This document shows positions 63,226 to 64,000 of a DNA stretch of 64,000 nt, piece by piece. The notes below the pieces were generated by a model. The model was not told where the DNA came from. It ran no database searches and worked only from the letters and a program-made list of their open reading frames with translations. Position 1 is the stretch's first letter. Every line of letters starts with the position of its first letter. Where the stretch lies: contig NZ_JABAID010000001.1 in assembly GCF_012641335.1 (NCBI RefSeq), forward strand, positions 1 through 64,000, in the 5' to 3' direction. This DNA is from Novosphingobium sp. ERN07 (GTDB lineage Bacteria > Pseudomonadota > Alphaproteobacteria > Sphingomonadales > Sphingomonadaceae). The position numbers were made by a program, and so were the translations under genes.

Positions 63226-63669
63226 ATGCCCGCGCTTGATATTTTTCTCGCTCTCCCCGGCACCGCCTTTGCGCTTCAGGCGCTGGCATCGCTTGTCGCG
63301 ATTCTTGCGCTCGGATGGTTGGCCCGCAAACTGCAGCTTGGCGGCGATCCGCGCATCGCATCCGAAGCTCAAGCCCGCGAACTCGCGGACGAAGCCATTT
63401 GCGGGTTCGATCCCGAAGCGCTCACCATTGACCGCGCAGGCATTGGCGCCATCGCGCGTGATCGGCTGGGCCGCGTCCTGCTGATCCGCCAGCACGGCAG
63501 CCATTTCGCCGCGCGCCAGCTTACCAACCACGATGGCGTGCGATTGGACGGTCGCTTCCTGACACTTTCGACCGACGATGCCCGTTTCGGCAAGATCACG
63601 CTCGATCTTGGCGATCAGGCTCAAGTCTGGGCGGCCAGCCTGCGCCGGTTGGGAGCGCCGCAATCATGA
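63226..63669 (+). CDS. Hypothetical membrane-anchored protein
   Basis: 147 aa from ATG 63226; TTG 63208 is an alternative. An N-terminal membrane helix (TAFALQALASLVAILALGWLA) is followed by a soluble domain with DEAICGFDPEALTIDRAGIGAIARDRLGRVLLIRQHGSHFAAR and a beta-rich end (FGKITLDLGDQAQVWAASLRRL). The frequent sphingomonad pattern is a regulatory or transport-associated protein next to a desaturase; not recognised here. It overlaps the next gene by 4 bases (ATGA). Confidence 0.7.
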   Translation: MPALDIFLALPGTAFALQALASLVAILALGWLARKLQLGGDPRIASEAQARELADEAICGFDPEALTIDRAGIGAIARDRLGRVLLIRQHGSHFAARQLTNHDGVRLDGRFLTLSTDDARFGKITLDLGDQAQVWAASLRRLGAPQS

Positions 63670-64000
63670 AGCCCATCGATATCGTCACATATGCCGTGCC
63701 AGCCTTTGTCCTGCTGGTCATTGCCGAAATGCTCTGGGCTGCCCGTCGCGCGCCCGAAAAGTACGAGCCGCGCGATACGCTCACCAGTCTCACGCTCGGC
63801 CTTGGCAGCACCATTGCCGGGGCGCTCACCGCAGGGGTGGTGCTGGCTGCGGCCATGTGGCTCTACGAACACCGCCTCACGACCATGCCCAACGTGTGGT
63901 GGGCATGGATCGCGTGCTTCGTGCTCGACGATTTCAACTACTACTGGGCGCACCGCACCGGCCACCGCGTGCGCTGGTTCTGGGCGAGCCATGTGAACCA
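63666..64000 (+). CDS. Sterol desaturase / fatty acid hydroxylase-type membrane protein, partial
   Basis: The first 111 codons of a gene cut by the window end. It starts MKPIDIVTYAVPAFVLLVIAE, with helices DIVTYAVPAFVLLVIAEMLW, IAGALTAGVVLAAAMWLYE and WWAWIACFVLDDFNYYW. The di-iron histidine motif begins as YYWAHRTGHRVRWFWASHVN. Such enzymes hydroxylate or desaturate lipids; in this organism, sphingolipids or carotenoids are possible targets, but nothing nearby decides it. Confidence 0.85.
   Translation, partial: MKPIDIVTYAVPAFVLLVIAEMLWAARRAPEKYEPRDTLTSLTLGLGSTIAGALTAGVVLAAAMWLYEHRLTTMPNVWWAWIACFVLDDFNYYWAHRTGHRVRWFWASHVN

Noticed and set aside
1..64000. CRISPR arrays, rRNA genes, complete IS elements
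   Set aside because: No regularly spaced repeats with unique spacers, no rRNA-like sequence and no transposase were seen.

Overview
The window is a GC-rich chromosomal segment of an alphaproteobacterium, most probably a sphingomonad close to Novosphingobium. The best evidence is a serine palmitoyltransferase with its dedicated acyl carrier protein (sphingolipid synthesis, 47774-49217). A single-domain DivK-type regulator, a zinc-finger-degenerate DksA, a SecB / Tim44-like pair and the ubiE-ubiB / coaBC-dut cluster agree with this. The assignment comes from gene content only; no database search was possible.

Positions 1-7088 are an accessory island lying against the 3' end of a tRNA-Gln(CTG) gene (7089-7162). 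It carries two tandem tyrosine recombinases, one of them frameshifted, and direct repeats that may be integrase arm sites. Its cargo is a divergent module: leftward, a helicase with an N-terminal MerR-like HTH plus a small unknown gene and a broken gene; rightward, a ComF-like phosphoribosyltransferase followed by a SLOG-like nucleotide-binding domain fused to an XRE-type HTH. Enzymes acting on nucleotides, a helicase, self-regulation and a mobile setting together make this the best candidate for an undescribed conflict or defence system here.

From 7323 to about 41300 the window is conserved core genome: ppx-rlmE; an HxlR / NAD(P)-binding protein pair; membrane cytochrome c; pheA; a tightly overlapping DUF4129-DUF4350-MoxR-DUF58-SpoIIM-RDD operon; etfBA; mutM opposite ubiE-ubiB; coaBC-dut; trpS-murJ; secB opposite a Tim44-like protein, mltA and an Smr protein; rsmB; a 58-residue DUF1674 protein; a solute-binding lipoprotein; a PilZ protein and dksA.

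From 41600 to 52050 the content is mixed. It includes a Sel1-like protein, a low-GC protein with two TonB-C-like domains, a five-gene overlapping operon (DUF3572, HAD, RidA, GDPD, FemAB-like acyltransferase), divK, an orphan DUF5706 (Pycsar-effector-type) membrane protein, the acp-spt-SGNH sphingolipid cluster, a pseudouridine synthase, a GST and a DedA protein.

Positions 52141-53599 hold a phage or gene-transfer-agent relic. A good promoter and an intact small-terminase gene are followed by the first part of a large terminase joined directly to a DUF2793 tail-region gene, as if the whole head and tail cluster between them had been deleted. The rest is core again: an OmpA-family protein with a 19-proline linker, SodC, an MFS transporter, queC, hslO, argF-argD, a glycine-rich double cold-shock protein, a TIGR01244 protein and the start of a sterol-desaturase-type gene cut by the window end.

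Several intergenic repeats are visible. The most notable is a motif of about 10-bp period, TAGGTGCATCTAGGTGCA, found at three places.
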